DNA of 64,000 bases from NCBI RefSeq assembly GCF_001435845.1, contig NZ_CM003596.1, positions 2,057,137-2,121,136 of the forward strand, given 5' to 3'. Position numbers and translations under genes: made by a program. The DNA is from Psychrobacter sp. P11G3 (lineage in GTDB: Bacteria > Pseudomonadota > Gammaproteobacteria > Pseudomonadales > Moraxellaceae). Under the pieces are notes generated by a model that did not search any database, was not told the DNA's origin, and saw nothing but the letters and a program-made list of their open reading frames with translations. The stretch's first letter is position 1, and each line of letters begins with the position of its first letter. Shown one piece after another: positions 63,538 to 64,000 of this stretch.

Positions 63538-64000
63538 ATGGCCCATGCTTTTGTATTAAGTGATGACAGTATCTTATGCCGTCAAATGCCAGATGGTTGG
63601 TGGCCTTTGCAAGTTCAGCTATCGCCCGATAGTAATGACTCAAATGAGCAAGCTTATCAAGTTGGTCATGTAACGCTGCATGAGAGCCTAGCACCAAATC
63701 ATTGGCTATCAGACGATAACAATAGCACTGGCAACCATGCAGATAATACGGTTGATGCCAATATGGCTCATAGCTTTACTGCTCAAGCTACGAGCGCCAT
63801 GACTTATGACTATGCAGTTGCTCATAACGTAACGCTACCAATTATTGCTGAAAGCAGTGGCAACACTTTTGTTCCTTATCGAAAACTGATGACTCATTTG
63901 CCAGTCGCCTTGTCAGATCAGATTAGCCAAGCAATACAGCTATTAAGCTGGCAAGCAGATACACAGTTTTGTAGTCGCTGTGCTAGCCCTACTGTAAATG
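63538..64000 (+). CDS. nudC: NAD(+) diphosphatase NudC, 5' part (runs off the right edge)
   Basis: 154 codons are in view from the ATG at 63538. The N-terminal domain (about 1-140) holds an Asn/Thr-rich insert (SDDNNSTGNHADNTVDANMA). Near the right edge begins the zinc ribbon FCSRCASPTVN (first Cys pair), followed in the family by the Nudix box, which lies outside the window. NudC cleaves NAD(H) and removes NAD caps from RNA. Adjacent to fimL, 267 bases downstream. Confidence 0.82.
   Translation, partial: MAHAFVLSDDSILCRQMPDGWWPLQVQLSPDSNDSNEQAYQVGHVTLHESLAPNHWLSDDNNSTGNHADNTVDANMAHSFTAQATSAMTYDYAVAHNVTLPIIAESSGNTFVPYRKLMTHLPVALSDQISQAIQLLSWQADTQFCSRCASPTVN

Overview
The window looks like a chromosomal segment of a Moraxellaceae gammaproteobacterium, most likely Psychrobacter. 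Base composition is moderate to AT-rich. The fused RnhA-DnaQ protein, a FimL-type protein, the ynjBCD/ynjF set and the overall style of the proteins fit that family. The genus is inferred from recalled sequence similarity; no search was run.

Layout. At 1-1311 (minus) is the N-terminus of a giant BapA-type surface adhesin that runs off the left edge through a long Asp-Ala repeat. An AT-rich, gene-poor 1.5 kb follows. From 2.8 to 8.7 kb lie a ChrR-like cupin, a double-domain Usp, a DUF2058 protein, a DoxX-like protein and a membrane-anchored flavin disulfide-reductase-like fusion. From 8.8 to 13.4 kb is a ynjB-ynjC-ynjD ABC importer set followed by a ynjF-like CDP-alcohol phosphatidyltransferase, then a convergent TetR gene. 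From 14.3 to 22.1 kb (minus) is a catabolic cluster: ureohydrolase, ThDP-dependent 2-keto acid decarboxylase, Dld-type FAD dehydrogenase, YjiH-type transporter and aldehyde dehydrogenase, with a divergent LysR gene. Its chemistry matches the 2-ketoarginine route (2-ketoarginine to guanidinobutyraldehyde, guanidinobutyrate, then GABA and urea), but a D-2-hydroxyacid dehydrogenase sits where an aminotransferase would be expected.

From 23 to 31 kb are a CvrA/NhaP2-type antiporter, GlpM, a second ThDP decarboxylase, tRNA-Gly(GCC), DUF1244, an SRPBCC protein, RluF and an unknown acidic protein. From 31.4 to 38.2 kb is a beta-oxidation operon (acyl-CoA dehydrogenase, thiolase, FadB/J-like enzyme, CaiB) with a divergent TetR gene and twin palindromes. 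From 39.4 to 41.2 kb is an acuI/acuR pair with three operator-like palindromes. From 41.2 to 49.1 kb are a small esterase, unknown proteins, two MFS transporters (one behind a translationally coupled 30-residue ORF), a decayed MFS fragment, an EstA-type autotransporter esterase and ArfB. From 49.4 to 56.4 kb is a second acyl-CoA catabolic group with an AraC/GlxA-type regulator. The right end carries a Tat-signal LD-carboxypeptidase, YkvA, small envelope proteins, RnhA-DnaQ, FimL and the start of NudC.

Repeats. Four copies of a ~108 bp intergenic element with TATAGTC/GACTATA ends are present. One is split by a 145 bp MITE-like element with TIRs resembling IS5-family ends, flanked by TA. A 40 bp head-to-head pair of the same ends lies at 3511-3550.

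No rRNA, CRISPR array, prophage or intact insertion sequence was seen.
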